A stretch of 64,000 bases of DNA. Source: an uncultured Ruminococcus sp. Its GTDB lineage: Bacteria; Bacillota; Clostridia; Oscillospirales; Ruminococcaceae. The notes under the pieces were generated by a model. It saw nothing but the letters and a program-made list of their open reading frames with translations. It had not been told where the DNA came from and did not search any database. The position numbers were made by a program, and so were the translations under genes. The stretch spans positions 1-64,000 of the forward strand of contig CAKSMF010000003.1 in NCBI GenBank assembly GCA_934474025.1. The letters run 5' to 3'. This document shows, piece by piece, positions 42,760-50,775 of the stretch (positions are counted from its first letter, which is position 1; each line of letters opens with the position of its first letter).

Positions 42760-43090
42760 TTCAAATACAACAAAGTGCGGAAATGCTCTTATAAAAGTCG
42801 ATGCAGAACCTAAAAATTTTTTTATATGGTTTCCCAGATAAATCGCTCCCTTTATTTGTTTATAGAAAGATTATATCACAATATATAATTCAAGTCAATT
42901 GGAAAATTTCAAGTATAACCCATAATAATGGAATTTGTTAACACATAACTTATAAAATAATAAATATAATTAAATTAAATGTAATATTTATTATTTGAGG
43001 CTAACAAGGGATTGTATTTGTAAATTTACACAAAACGCATAAAAATATTTCAACAATATGAATAAATTTATACGTTTTAAGAAAAAAGGG

Positions 43091-43119
43091 TTGACAAATC
43101 TGGAAAATAGTGCTATAAT
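43091..43119 (+). promoter_or_regulatory. Promoter of the dockerin protein gene
   Basis: TTGACA (43091-43096) and TATAAT (43114-43119) with 17 bases between. The start is expected near 43126. Confidence 0.85.
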
Positions 43120-43125
43120 TATAAT

Positions 43126-43327
43126 AACATAAAATTTAAACAAAGATTTCATCATTTAACATGAGTGAGTGAATTGCACGAAATTAAATAGCAGTGAGTG
43201 AAAAAAAGTTTTTTCCTTTCTGCTAAGAGTTAATATAACAATTGGTATGTGGTGTGTCATTGGGTTCGAGTAGTTGCCGATTGTGTCCGTAAAAAAATAA
43301 ATTTTTATTAAGAAAGGGAATGTTTTT
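43126..43327 (+). other. Long 5' leader of unknown structure
   Basis: Two hundred bases separate the promoter from the gene. The leader contains repeated GTGAGTGA words (43164-43171 region and 43191-43201) and a GT-rich stretch near 43240-43290. It matches no riboswitch class I know. The AAGAAAGGGAATG site precedes the start codon. Confidence 0.4.
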
Positions 43328-44923
43328 ATGAAAAAAATGATTGCACTTTTAACTGCTATTCTTAGTGTTGCAGGTACAGCAGTATCTATCAGTTCTTCCG
43401 CAACTTCTGTTACACATCTTTCAGGCGATGTTAATTTAGATGGTGTAGTAGATATAGAAGATGGTATTTTATTAAGAAATGCCCTTTGGGGACAGGCTTC
43501 TTTGAACGATGTTCAGCGTACAGTTGCTGATGTTAACGGCGATTTACACGTTAATTTTGTAGACCTTATCTATCTTAATAACATAATTAATGGTAATGCT
43601 TCTTCTACTGAAATCACCGTTGATGCAGATGAAAATGGTAATGTTAATCACTTCTTGAATGGCAATTCTGCTTTATCAATCGATGCTAACGGCTGGACTG
43701 CTAATGTTGATAACAGTAATGGTTCTTCTTTCCAGACTTCTGCTTATTCAATGACTGCTAAGTCAAATGGCAGTAATATGTTCTTAAATCCTTTCTTTGC
43801 TAGTATCAACAATGATAATGCGAGTCTAAAATATAATCCTTATATTGCATCATCTGAAGTAAATTATGATGACGGCAAAATTACTGCTAATGTTCTTAAT
43901 AATGGTTATATTTCTATCAATGATACATATTTCAAAAATTCTAAGTCCGTTGTACAGAAAGCCGGAGAAACTTTGAACTACATTTCAAAGGACGCTGATT
44001 TATTCAAGGCTACAGATTACAGCGTTGGCGGAACTGTTGAATTACTTAACGCTTCTATTACACGTAAGGAAGAGGGTTTTGAATTCTGTAACAATATTTC
44101 TAAAAATACAGGTACAAGTAATTCTTTCCTCGGTCATAAATATGCAAATATAGACGGTGCTGAATTCTGGTTTGATGAAGAAACAAGTTCATTTATAATT
44201 AAGGGTATAGATGAAGACAGTATTGAATTTATTCACGAAGATGTACGTAATTCTTACAACGGTAAGGAAAATGTTGATTTTAATGAAGTTTCAGTAGTTA
44301 CAGATGATTATATATATGGTCTTATGTATGACCCTACTTGTGACTGGATGTGTGCTTTAGTAAGATATGACAGAGATAATGGCGAATGTGTTTTAGCACA
44401 GTATACTGAAGCAGGCGACAGAGCTACTATTGCTACACATTATGCTCAGGACGGCATTGTAGATGAAGGTTTAGCGAATCCTGACCTCCTTATAGAATAT
44501 CTTGATGAACTTTATGACCCTGATAATATGGTATTCCAAACTGTTATGTATAGAAATAAAATGAAAGTTGCTTTAGCTGGCGGAATAAATGATTCTTATG
44601 CTACTGATAATGGTATAACTTTCACTCAGACAAGGTCAGGTTTGAATATAATTCAGGCAGCAAAGAGTGATGAAGATACAGGTACAACTATTACTTTCGG
44701 TAATCTCTATGGCAATGAAATATTCACAATGTCCAACGAATCAGGCGGTATCGAAAAATTCGGTAAAAACATGACATATAAAGTTGGTTCTGATTCATTT
44801 GCAACTGATATTAGTGAATCATTATTCAGTGCTGATAAGGATATCACTTATACTTCCGGTGATGTTTCTGAAACATTTACTATAAGAAATCTTCTTAATC
44901 AGCGTACAGCTACTATGTATTAA
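43328..44923 (+). CDS. Secreted dockerin protein with large module of unknown function
   Basis: 531 residues. A signal peptide (MKKMIALLTAILSVAGTAVS, cleavage near 26) is followed directly by a type I-like dockerin at ~32-92 with two calcium-binding repeats (GDVNLDGVVDIEDGILLRNA and ADVNGDLHVNFVDLIYLNNI). The remaining ~430 residues are Asn/Asp/Ser-rich and beta-like and match no glycosidase, esterase, lyase or CBM motif known to me. Features include EFWFDEETSSFIIKGIDED, DPTCDWMCALVRYDRDNGEC and IATHYAQDG. The dockerin implies attachment to a scaffoldin at the cell surface. An N-terminal dockerin is less common than a C-terminal one. Single gene with its own strong promoter. Confidence 0.85.
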   Translation: MKKMIALLTAILSVAGTAVSISSSATSVTHLSGDVNLDGVVDIEDGILLRNALWGQASLNDVQRTVADVNGDLHVNFVDLIYLNNIINGNASSTEITVDADENGNVNHFLNGNSALSIDANGWTANVDNSNGSSFQTSAYSMTAKSNGSNMFLNPFFASINNDNASLKYNPYIASSEVNYDDGKITANVLNNGYISINDTYFKNSKSVVQKAGETLNYISKDADLFKATDYSVGGTVELLNASITRKEEGFEFCNNISKNTGTSNSFLGHKYANIDGAEFWFDEETSSFIIKGIDEDSIEFIHEDVRNSYNGKENVDFNEVSVVTDDYIYGLMYDPTCDWMCALVRYDRDNGECVLAQYTEAGDRATIATHYAQDGIVDEGLANPDLLIEYLDELYDPDNMVFQTVMYRNKMKVALAGGINDSYATDNGITFTQTRSGLNIIQAAKSDEDTGTTITFGNLYGNEIFTMSNESGGIEKFGKNMTYKVGSDSFATDISESLFSADKDITYTSGDVSETFTIRNLLNQRTATMY

Positions 44924-44950
44924 TTTAATGTGAATCCGAATAAATAATTT

Positions 44951-44984
44951 ACCCCCCTTGTTACTGTGAGTAACAAGGGGGGTT
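44951..44984. terminator. Convergent terminator, perfect 14-bp stem
   Basis: ACCCCCCTTGTTAC (44951-44964) pairs exactly with 44970-44983 around TGTGA. It separates the dockerin gene from the leftward transporter operon; T tracts are weak on both sides. Confidence 0.7.
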
Positions 44985-44988
44985 GAAT

Positions 44989-45759
44989 TTATATTATGTA
45001 GTCAATGTTTTCTTCGTGTTTCATATTGAAAAGGTCAAAAACTTCATCACGGACTTGCAGGAAGTCACTTGCTGTACGTTCTCTGTGACCTCTTAAAGGA
45101 ACTGTAAGAACACTTTTTATTTTACCGGGATTAGGAGTCATAATTACAATTCTATCGGCAAGAAAAACTGCTTCTTCAATGTCATGAGTAACCATGATGA
45201 TAGTTTTCTTTTCTTGCCTTGATATATTAAGAATGTCGTCCTGTAATTTCATACGTGTTATAGCGTCTAATGCTCCGAAAGGTTCGTCCATGAAGACTAT
45301 ATCCGGATTTACAGCTAATGCTCTTGCAATTGAAACTCTTTGTTGCATACCGCCTGAAAGTTGATTAGGGTGATACTTTCTGAAATTTGAAAGACCTACC
45401 ATTTCTATGTATTTTTCAGCAATTTTTCGGCGTTCATCTTTAGGAATTTTTTGTGATTCCAGACCAAGCTCAACATTTTTCTGAACCGTTCTCCATGAAA
45501 GCAAACCATAATTCTGAAAGATAGTTACATTCTTAACTGACGGTTCTGTGACTTCTTTTCCGTCAATTTTTATGCTTCCGGAAGTAACAGGAGAAAATCC
45601 CGCCATAGCGTTAAGGAGTGTACTTTTACCGCAACCGGAAGGTCCTAACAGACAAATAAATTCGCCCTTATCAATGGAAAGTGTAACATCTTTAAATGCT
45701 GTAAATTCTTTGCCATTCTGCAAAAATGTTTTACCAGCGTTTTGTATTTCAATATACAT
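44989..45759 (-). CDS. ABC transporter ATP-binding protein, SsuB/TauB/NrtD type
   Basis: 256 residues with Walker A LLGPSGCGKSTLLNAMAGF, Q-loop NYGLLSWRTVQKN, signature QLSGGMQQRVSIARALAVNP and Walker B DIVFMDEPFGALDAITRMK. Family members energise import of nitrate, sulfonates, taurine, or thiamine precursors. ATG 45759 overlaps the permease stop by one base and has GGGGAGG nine bases upstream. Last gene of the CODH operon. Substrate cannot be read from the ATPase. Confidence 0.93.
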   Translation of the reverse strand: MYIEIQNAGKTFLQNGKEFTAFKDVTLSIDKGEFICLLGPSGCGKSTLLNAMAGFSPVTSGSIKIDGKEVTEPSVKNVTIFQNYGLLSWRTVQKNVELGLESQKIPKDERRKIAEKYIEMVGLSNFRKYHPNQLSGGMQQRVSIARALAVNPDIVFMDEPFGALDAITRMKLQDDILNISRQEKKTIIMVTHDIEEAVFLADRIVIMTPNPGKIKSVLTVPLRGHRERTASDFLQVRDEVFDLFNMKHEENIDYII

Positions 45760-46520
45760 TAAACTGTACCTCCCCATGATTTAAGGATTTGTTTTTCAGC
45801 AAGCTTTATAAGACTGTCAAGAATAAGACCAATGATTCCGATTACTATAATATCTGCGAAAAGTATATCTGCACGAAGATTATTTCTTGCATCAATGACA
45901 AGATATCCTAATCCTGACTGAGCACCGGTCATTTCACCGGCAACAAGAAATACCCATGCTGTACCGAGTGCTAAATGTATACTGTTTGCTATCTGCGGAA
46001 ACGCTGCCGGAAAAATAACTTTCCACATTAACTGAGGCTGTTTTATACCGAAATTCTTTGAGACTTTCATATAAATAGGGTCAATGCCATTCACAGCAGA
46101 AACAGTTGAAAGCAGTACAGGGAAAAATGCTGATATAAAAATTATAACAATTGCCGGAATGTTTCCTATTCCAAACCAAAGAACTATAAAAGGCATCCAT
46201 GCCATTGGCGAAATTGGTCTCAATAACTGTACTGCCGGATTGACATATTGAAAAACTTTAGGCATTCTTCCGAGAACAAGTCCAAGCAAAACAGCAACAA
46301 TTACGGAACTTATATATCCTATTGCAAATCGGTACATACTTGCTCCGATGTGTGTAAACAGTACTCCGCTTGAAATCATGTCAAGTAATGCTTTGAATGA
46401 CTGTGAAGGCGATGGAAATAATGCATCACTAAAATCAGTTAAAGTATATATCAGTTGCCATATTCCGAGTAATAATATAAGTGAAATAATTACATTTTTT
46501 ATGGAAAGTATTTTTTTCAT
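45759..46520 (-). CDS. ABC transporter permease, SsuC/TauC/NrtB type
   Basis: 253 residues with about six membrane helices. The BPD_transp_1 domain includes the EAA-like loop KVSKNFGIKQPQLMWKVIFP and ISPMAWMPFIVLWFGIGNIP, hallmark of the nitrate/sulfonate/taurine/pyrimidine-precursor subfamily. It sits between the binding protein (21-base gap) and the ATPase (one-base overlap). It acts in the cytoplasmic membrane. Confidence 0.93.
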   Translation of the reverse strand: MKKILSIKNVIISLILLLGIWQLIYTLTDFSDALFPSPSQSFKALLDMISSGVLFTHIGASMYRFAIGYISSVIVAVLLGLVLGRMPKVFQYVNPAVQLLRPISPMAWMPFIVLWFGIGNIPAIVIIFISAFFPVLLSTVSAVNGIDPIYMKVSKNFGIKQPQLMWKVIFPAAFPQIANSIHLALGTAWVFLVAGEMTGAQSGLGYLVIDARNNLRADILFADIIVIGIIGLILDSLIKLAEKQILKSWGGTV

Positions 46521-46541
46521 TCTGTATCAGCTCTCTTTTTT

Positions 46542-47459
46542 TCAGAAATCGTTTTTTACAAAATCAGCGTATGACGGAGGATTTTCAGATAATCCATATT
46601 CTTTTATTTTTTCGGTAAGAAGAGCATAATCTTCTTCTGTTATATCGAGATTATCATATGAAATCCATTGCAGTGACAATTCAAGTACATCTTTATCCTG
46701 ATTCAGATATTTTTCAGCGACTTCAAGAGCCTTGTCTTTTGTCAGATTTTTTCCTGCCTGTTTATAGCTTTCTGTAAAGTTTTTTGCGTCTTCAGGATTA
46801 CTTTCAATAAATTTATCAGTCAGAACGAGTCCACAGCAAAGAGAATCTTCCCAGAGTTCTTCAGATGTAAAGAGTACTTTTCCGGCATTGAGTGATACTG
46901 CTTTTGCTCCGAAAGGTTCAGCAACACAATAGCCGTCAATTTGTCCTCCGGCGAGTGCAGAAGGCATTTCAGTTGGAGCAAGTTCAGTAACATTTATATC
47001 ATCTATAGTAAGACCGGCTTTTGCAAGAGCATCATTTAAAAGTATATTATGTGATGACTGTCTGTGCGGTATAGCTATTGTTTTACCTGCCAAATCCTCA
47101 GCGGAATTTATTTTATCTGATGTAACAATTACATTGCCGTCCTTGTGACCGAGTGCAACAGCTTTTAAACCTATTCCTTGTTCTTTGGATTTCATAGCAA
47201 GTTCAATTAATACTGACGCACCGTCAACACGTCCGGAATTTAAAGCGTCCATGAGTTCGTTCCATGAACCGTACTTTACAAGTTCAACCTGTAAACTACT
47301 CTTTTCAGAAAGTTCATCGGCAGTTTCAAGAACAGCAAGTGAATGTGTAATAGGCAGATAAGCAATTTTTATAGTATCTTTACTGTCTGATTTTTTACCG
47401 CATGATGCAAGTGAAACACCTAACAATCCGGCGGTAAGAACGGAAATTATTTTCTTCAT
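46542..47459 (-). CDS. Substrate-binding lipoprotein, SsuA/NrtA/NMT1 type
   Basis: 305 residues. A lipoprotein signal ends in SLASCG (Cys ~19), so the protein is anchored outside the membrane. The mature part is a periplasmic-binding protein of the NMT1/SsuA clan: IKIAYLPITHSLAVLETADE, NSGRVDGASVLIELAMK, SAEDLAGKTIAIPHRQSSHN, EMPSALAGGQIDGYCVAEPF. It follows cooS by 29 bases. Candidate ligands are small organic or inorganic anions; nickel is less likely since Ni-binding proteins belong to other groups. Start ATG 47459 (MKKII) preferred over 47468. Confidence 0.93.
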   Translation of the reverse strand: MKKIISVLTAGLLGVSLASCGKKSDSKDTIKIAYLPITHSLAVLETADELSEKSSLQVELVKYGSWNELMDALNSGRVDGASVLIELAMKSKEQGIGLKAVALGHKDGNVIVTSDKINSAEDLAGKTIAIPHRQSSHNILLNDALAKAGLTIDDINVTELAPTEMPSALAGGQIDGYCVAEPFGAKAVSLNAGKVLFTSEELWEDSLCCGLVLTDKFIESNPEDAKNFTESYKQAGKNLTKDKALEVAEKYLNQDKDVLELSLQWISYDNLDITEEDYALLTEKIKEYGLSENPPSYADFVKNDF

Positions 47460-47488
47460 AAATATCAACTCTTTTTTCTGTAAATTAA

Positions 47489-49546
47489 TTAATCCCAGCC
47501 AAGTTTTTTACGTTTAGCCTTTATATCTTCAACAATTTTATTACCGAGTTCTACAGGGTCAGTATCAACGTGCATTACAGAACCTAATAAATCTCTTGTA
47601 CCGTCCTTAAGGAACTCTATTACATTTTGTGAACCGTAAATCTGTGCTTCAACACAATGATATGAATTTATTCCCATTAAACGGAATCCTAAAGCAGCAT
47701 CTATACCTTTTTCGTTGCCCCATTCTGGAGATGCAAATGCATAAGGCATTTCATAAAGATTTTTTCCGAGAACGTTAGCGATTCCGGCAAAAATTCCTGT
47801 TGAACGTGTATTATCAATACATTCTCCTACGTGCCATACCGGAGGTAAATCGGGTGATAAGAATTCTTTAAGACTTTCGCCTGTTTTTTCGAGTGCTGAA
47901 GTATTGCAGTATCCAAGTTTCATAAGCGGGAATGATGCACAGCCATTTGACAAAATAAGAACATTATTTTTTAACAAAACGTCTGCAACATCTACAATAG
48001 CTTTTTCATATAAAACTTTTGGATTATTACAGCCAACCATGTTTACAATTCCGAGAATTTTTCCTGATTTAAGAGCATCAGCAAGAGGTTTCATACTGCC
48101 GAAGCGTTTATGAACGTATTCAACAGAAAATCCTACTTCTGCTTCGACTTCATACGGTGGAATATATACAGGTATTCCTTTACGCTGTTCAAAGCTTTCA
48201 ATTGCTCGTGTAACGATTTTTTCGGCTAATGCTTTAGTTCCAGCAATATTTGAATGGTGATGGTCATATTCATAGCGTTCAGCTCCTGGAAGTCTCGCTG
48301 AATCACTTGTTGTTACAACAGTTGTTTTAAAGCACTTAGCTACTTCCATAATTGACGGGAAAACGTCCTGTACATCTGCAACCCATAAATCCAATGCACC
48401 AGTACCTAAAACCAATTCAGCGGAAACAGCATTTGAAAGAGGGATTACTCCGCCATAGCGATACATTGCCGAAAGTCCGGAACAGCATATTCCGTAGAAT
48501 CTTATACCTTTTGCACCTTTGGATTTTGCAAGTTCTATGAATTTTTCTTCCTGACCTGTCTGTACAATCTGACTGACAAGTGTTGGAAGATGTCCATGAA
48601 CAGCGATATTAACATAACCTTTTTTCAAAGCACCGATATTTACTTTTGAAGTTACTCTGTCACCTACTCCGAAAAGACTGTCTGTTGCGATATTTGCACC
48701 GACAACTCCTGAAAATGTAAAAGCAAGTCCGCATCTTAGGAACTGTTGCATAATGCTTTTCCAGTCACCGTCGATAGCACAACCGGATTTGTGATAAGCC
48801 TCGAAAACTTCATGATAAGCACTTATTGGAAGAATATCAAGATTTTTCCATACTTCCTGACGTTCTAGAGGAGCACAGGCTTTAATAGTTTTGTATTCGT
48901 TAGGTTCAGTTCTTGATAAATCTTCAAGAAGTACATTTGCCAAATCAACAGCAATTTTCTTTATAGTGCGGTGTTTGGTAGGAATACCAAAACTTTCAGC
49001 AGTTGACCTTATTTTTTGTTCTCCCATAATTGGAATATCAAGTTTACCTTCAGCAGCCCATTTGAGAGAAAGTATAACTTCTCTTGCGTGCATACCATGT
49101 TGAGCAGCTCCGGCGGCAGCGGAACGGAGAAGATTTCTTGCAACAACTAAATCCGCATCTGCACCGCATACGCCACGAGGAGATTTTGCGGTAATTCTGC
49201 AAGGACCCATATTGCATATTTTACAACAAATTCCGGCAAGTCCAAAATTACATTGAGGTTTTTGTTTGTCAAATCGGTCAAAAGCTGTATCAATTCCCAA
49301 CTGTTCAGAACGCAAGAGCATTTCTTTTACAGCAGGGTCGGGAGTCTGGTCAATAACATTCTGTTTTGACGGGAAAGTTTTTTTGTATTCGGATACAGCA
49401 TTCATATAGTCACGTACAAAGGAATTAGGGTCATTATCGAGTTCTTCTTGATGGTCAGCCTTTGCTACAATTGTAGGAATACCATGTTTATCGAATCCTA
49501 TCAATGCACGATGGGAATGAATATGGTTATGTTTATGTTCACTCAT
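47489..49546 (-). CDS. cooS: Ni-CO dehydrogenase homologue (CooS) with a C-cluster ligand replaced
   Basis: 685 residues. The D and B cluster cysteines are intact (KPQCNFGLAGICCKICNMGP, then RGVCGADADL). Several C-cluster ligands are also present: the VHGH histidine (~317-319), Cys355 in YGICCSG, VGCNN, NGCAS and HVGECIDNTR, plus Lys in NEKGID. At the position of Cys333 of C. hydrogenoformans CODH-II (YQC), this protein has Asp394 (VADVQDVFPS). Two of the four proton-relay histidines differ (HGMHAREVI). The N-terminus carries a His-rich extension (HKHNHIHSHR). No cooC, cooF or acs genes are near. CO oxidation is therefore uncertain. Confidence 0.9.
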   Translation of the reverse strand: MSEHKHNHIHSHRALIGFDKHGIPTIVAKADHQEELDNDPNSFVRDYMNAVSEYKKTFPSKQNVIDQTPDPAVKEMLLRSEQLGIDTAFDRFDKQKPQCNFGLAGICCKICNMGPCRITAKSPRGVCGADADLVVARNLLRSAAAGAAQHGMHAREVILSLKWAAEGKLDIPIMGEQKIRSTAESFGIPTKHRTIKKIAVDLANVLLEDLSRTEPNEYKTIKACAPLERQEVWKNLDILPISAYHEVFEAYHKSGCAIDGDWKSIMQQFLRCGLAFTFSGVVGANIATDSLFGVGDRVTSKVNIGALKKGYVNIAVHGHLPTLVSQIVQTGQEEKFIELAKSKGAKGIRFYGICCSGLSAMYRYGGVIPLSNAVSAELVLGTGALDLWVADVQDVFPSIMEVAKCFKTTVVTTSDSARLPGAERYEYDHHHSNIAGTKALAEKIVTRAIESFEQRKGIPVYIPPYEVEAEVGFSVEYVHKRFGSMKPLADALKSGKILGIVNMVGCNNPKVLYEKAIVDVADVLLKNNVLILSNGCASFPLMKLGYCNTSALEKTGESLKEFLSPDLPPVWHVGECIDNTRSTGIFAGIANVLGKNLYEMPYAFASPEWGNEKGIDAALGFRLMGINSYHCVEAQIYGSQNVIEFLKDGTRDLLGSVMHVDTDPVELGNKIVEDIKAKRKKLGWD

Positions 49547-49889
49547 TGTTTATACTCCTTTTTTCTGCCGACTGCTTATAAAAGTCGGAGGAATTTTTAT
49601 TAAATATGTGTTTAGGGTCATTTATGAGTAATTTTGCAATCCATATGACCAATCCAAGAGCAACTGCGGAAATTCCTAAAAATGTATCATTCAGCATATC
49701 GTATGCGGACGGTGAAAAAAATTCTGTTTTCAGTTCCATGTATTCAGAAATTGCGTCTACAAGCCACATTAAAGATGCTCCCCAATATATAAAACACAGA
49801 GTAGAAACTTTCAATTTATCTTCCGGAGCGTTTTTGTACCATATAACAGTACAGACAACGGCTGCAACAAGAGTTATTAAAAGCGTCAT
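49539..49889 (-). CDS. Small membrane protein of the CODH operon, 116 residues
   Basis: Three hydrophobic segments (MTLLITLVAAVVCTVIW at the N-terminus, CFIYWGASLMWLVDAI, and FLGISAVALGLVIWIAKLLI) and a basic cytoplasmic tail. No cofactor motif (CxxC, HxxxH) is evident. Its stop overlaps the cooS start by 8 bases and its start overlaps the upstream 133-residue gene by 4 bases. This tight coupling suggests a complex or an obligatory companion of the variant CODH. No family name is recognised. Confidence 0.75.
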   Translation of the reverse strand: MTLLITLVAAVVCTVIWYKNAPEDKLKVSTLCFIYWGASLMWLVDAISEYMELKTEFFSPSAYDMLNDTFLGISAVALGLVIWIAKLLINDPKHIFNKNSSDFYKQSAEKRSINNE

Positions 49890-50263
49890 AGCTGTTCGCC
49901 CTCCTTTGCAACCTGATAATTGTTTTCTGCGATTTTTGAAACAGCTAACATACCAGTCCAGGCGACAGTTACCATAAGCGACATACCGACACCGACAGTT
50001 GACATTTCGTGTATCATAGCACTGAATGAGTCAGCGTTTTCCATAGCTGTAAGGAATGGAAAAAATGGTTTTATTTCGCCGTGCCAAAGGTGTTCAAAAG
50101 CAAGCAGTGATGAACCACCCCATAAAAGATTTGAGAGCCACTTTAATTTACTGGAAAAATGAACTTTATTTTCATTTCCGGATTTTTTTTCTTTTGATTC
50201 AAGAATGCGTGTAGCAACAGAAGTAACAACAGCTTCTGCAACTGGTACTATAAAACAAGCCAT
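49886..50263 (-). CDS. Small membrane protein heading the CODH operon, 125 residues
   Basis: ATG 50263 is chosen because AAGGAG lies 9 bases upstream; the frame opens earlier at 50287 without a site. Hydrophobic segments are at ~1-15 (MACFIVPVAEAVVTS), ~45-65 (LSNLLWGGSSLLAFEHLWHG) and ~90-110 (VGVGMSLMVTVAWTGMLAV). The middle contains FEHLWHGEIKPFFPFL, with two His that could bind metal, but this is not a known site. It is the first gene behind a consensus promoter and is translationally coupled to the next. Function unknown. Confidence 0.75.
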   Translation of the reverse strand: MACFIVPVAEAVVTSVATRILESKEKKSGNENKVHFSSKLKWLSNLLWGGSSLLAFEHLWHGEIKPFFPFLTAMENADSFSAMIHEMSTVGVGMSLMVTVAWTGMLAVSKIAENNYQVAKEGEQL

Positions 50264-50316
50264 AATAAATATCTCCTTAAAATTCATTTCCTATTGTTCA
50301 TATAGGTTATGTTGAG

Positions 50317-50345
50317 ATTATACACGGTTATGCGAATTTTGTCAA
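50317..50345 (-). promoter_or_regulatory. Promoter of the CODH operon
   Basis: Minus-strand TTGACA (50345-50340) and TATAAT (50322-50317) with 17 bases between. Confidence 0.85.
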
Positions 50346-50477
50346 TGGAAATTTGTTATTTTCGTATAAACTTATATTATATAAGCTTTTTTATTAAATG
50401 AATATGGACAATATCAACAAAATTCAAATGAAACTTATTATTATAAACTTTATATGTATTACTTGATTTTATAGTTG

Positions 50478-50506
50478 TTGACATAACAGAAACTTTATGT
50501 TATAAT
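50478..50506 (+). promoter_or_regulatory. Promoter of B12 operon 1
   Basis: A full-consensus TTGACA (50478-50483), 17-base spacer and TATAAT (50501-50506), about 20 bases before the riboswitch. Confidence 0.9.
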
Positions 50507-50527
50507 AAATCGTCAATTAAATAAAAT

Positions 50528-50746
50528 AATACGGTTTGAAAAGTTGTAAACTGAGTAGATGAAAAAGAAAATCAGGTAAGAATCCTGAACAACCACCATT
50601 ACTGTATTTGAAAGAATTTAATTCCATATGGGATTTATTTCTGCATATAACTGCACTTCATAAGTCAGAAAACTGCCGTATTATAAGACTAAATATAACT
50701 TTGGTGAGAAGACTCCGCTATATTGAATAGAGGAGTATTTTTATTT
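50528..50746 (+). promoter_or_regulatory. Cobalamin riboswitch 1 with terminator
   Basis: P1 is AATACGG (50528-50534) with CCGTATT (50676-50682). The core has GGTAAGAATCCTGAACAACC and CCATTACTGTA, and the B12-box-like AAGTCAGAAAACTGCC precedes the P1 3' strand. The closely similar element at 55683 supports the call. Downstream an ACTCC...GGAGT terminator (50712-50736) followed by TTTTTATTT lies before the gene, so ligand binding probably ends transcription. Confidence 0.9.
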
Positions 50747-50775
50747 ATAAACATAAAAATATTCGGAGGGCGAAA

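Noticed and set aside
43126..43327. c-di-GMP or other known riboswitch in the leader of the dockerin gene
   Set aside because: None of the conserved cores I know could be found. It is reported only as an uncharacterised leader.
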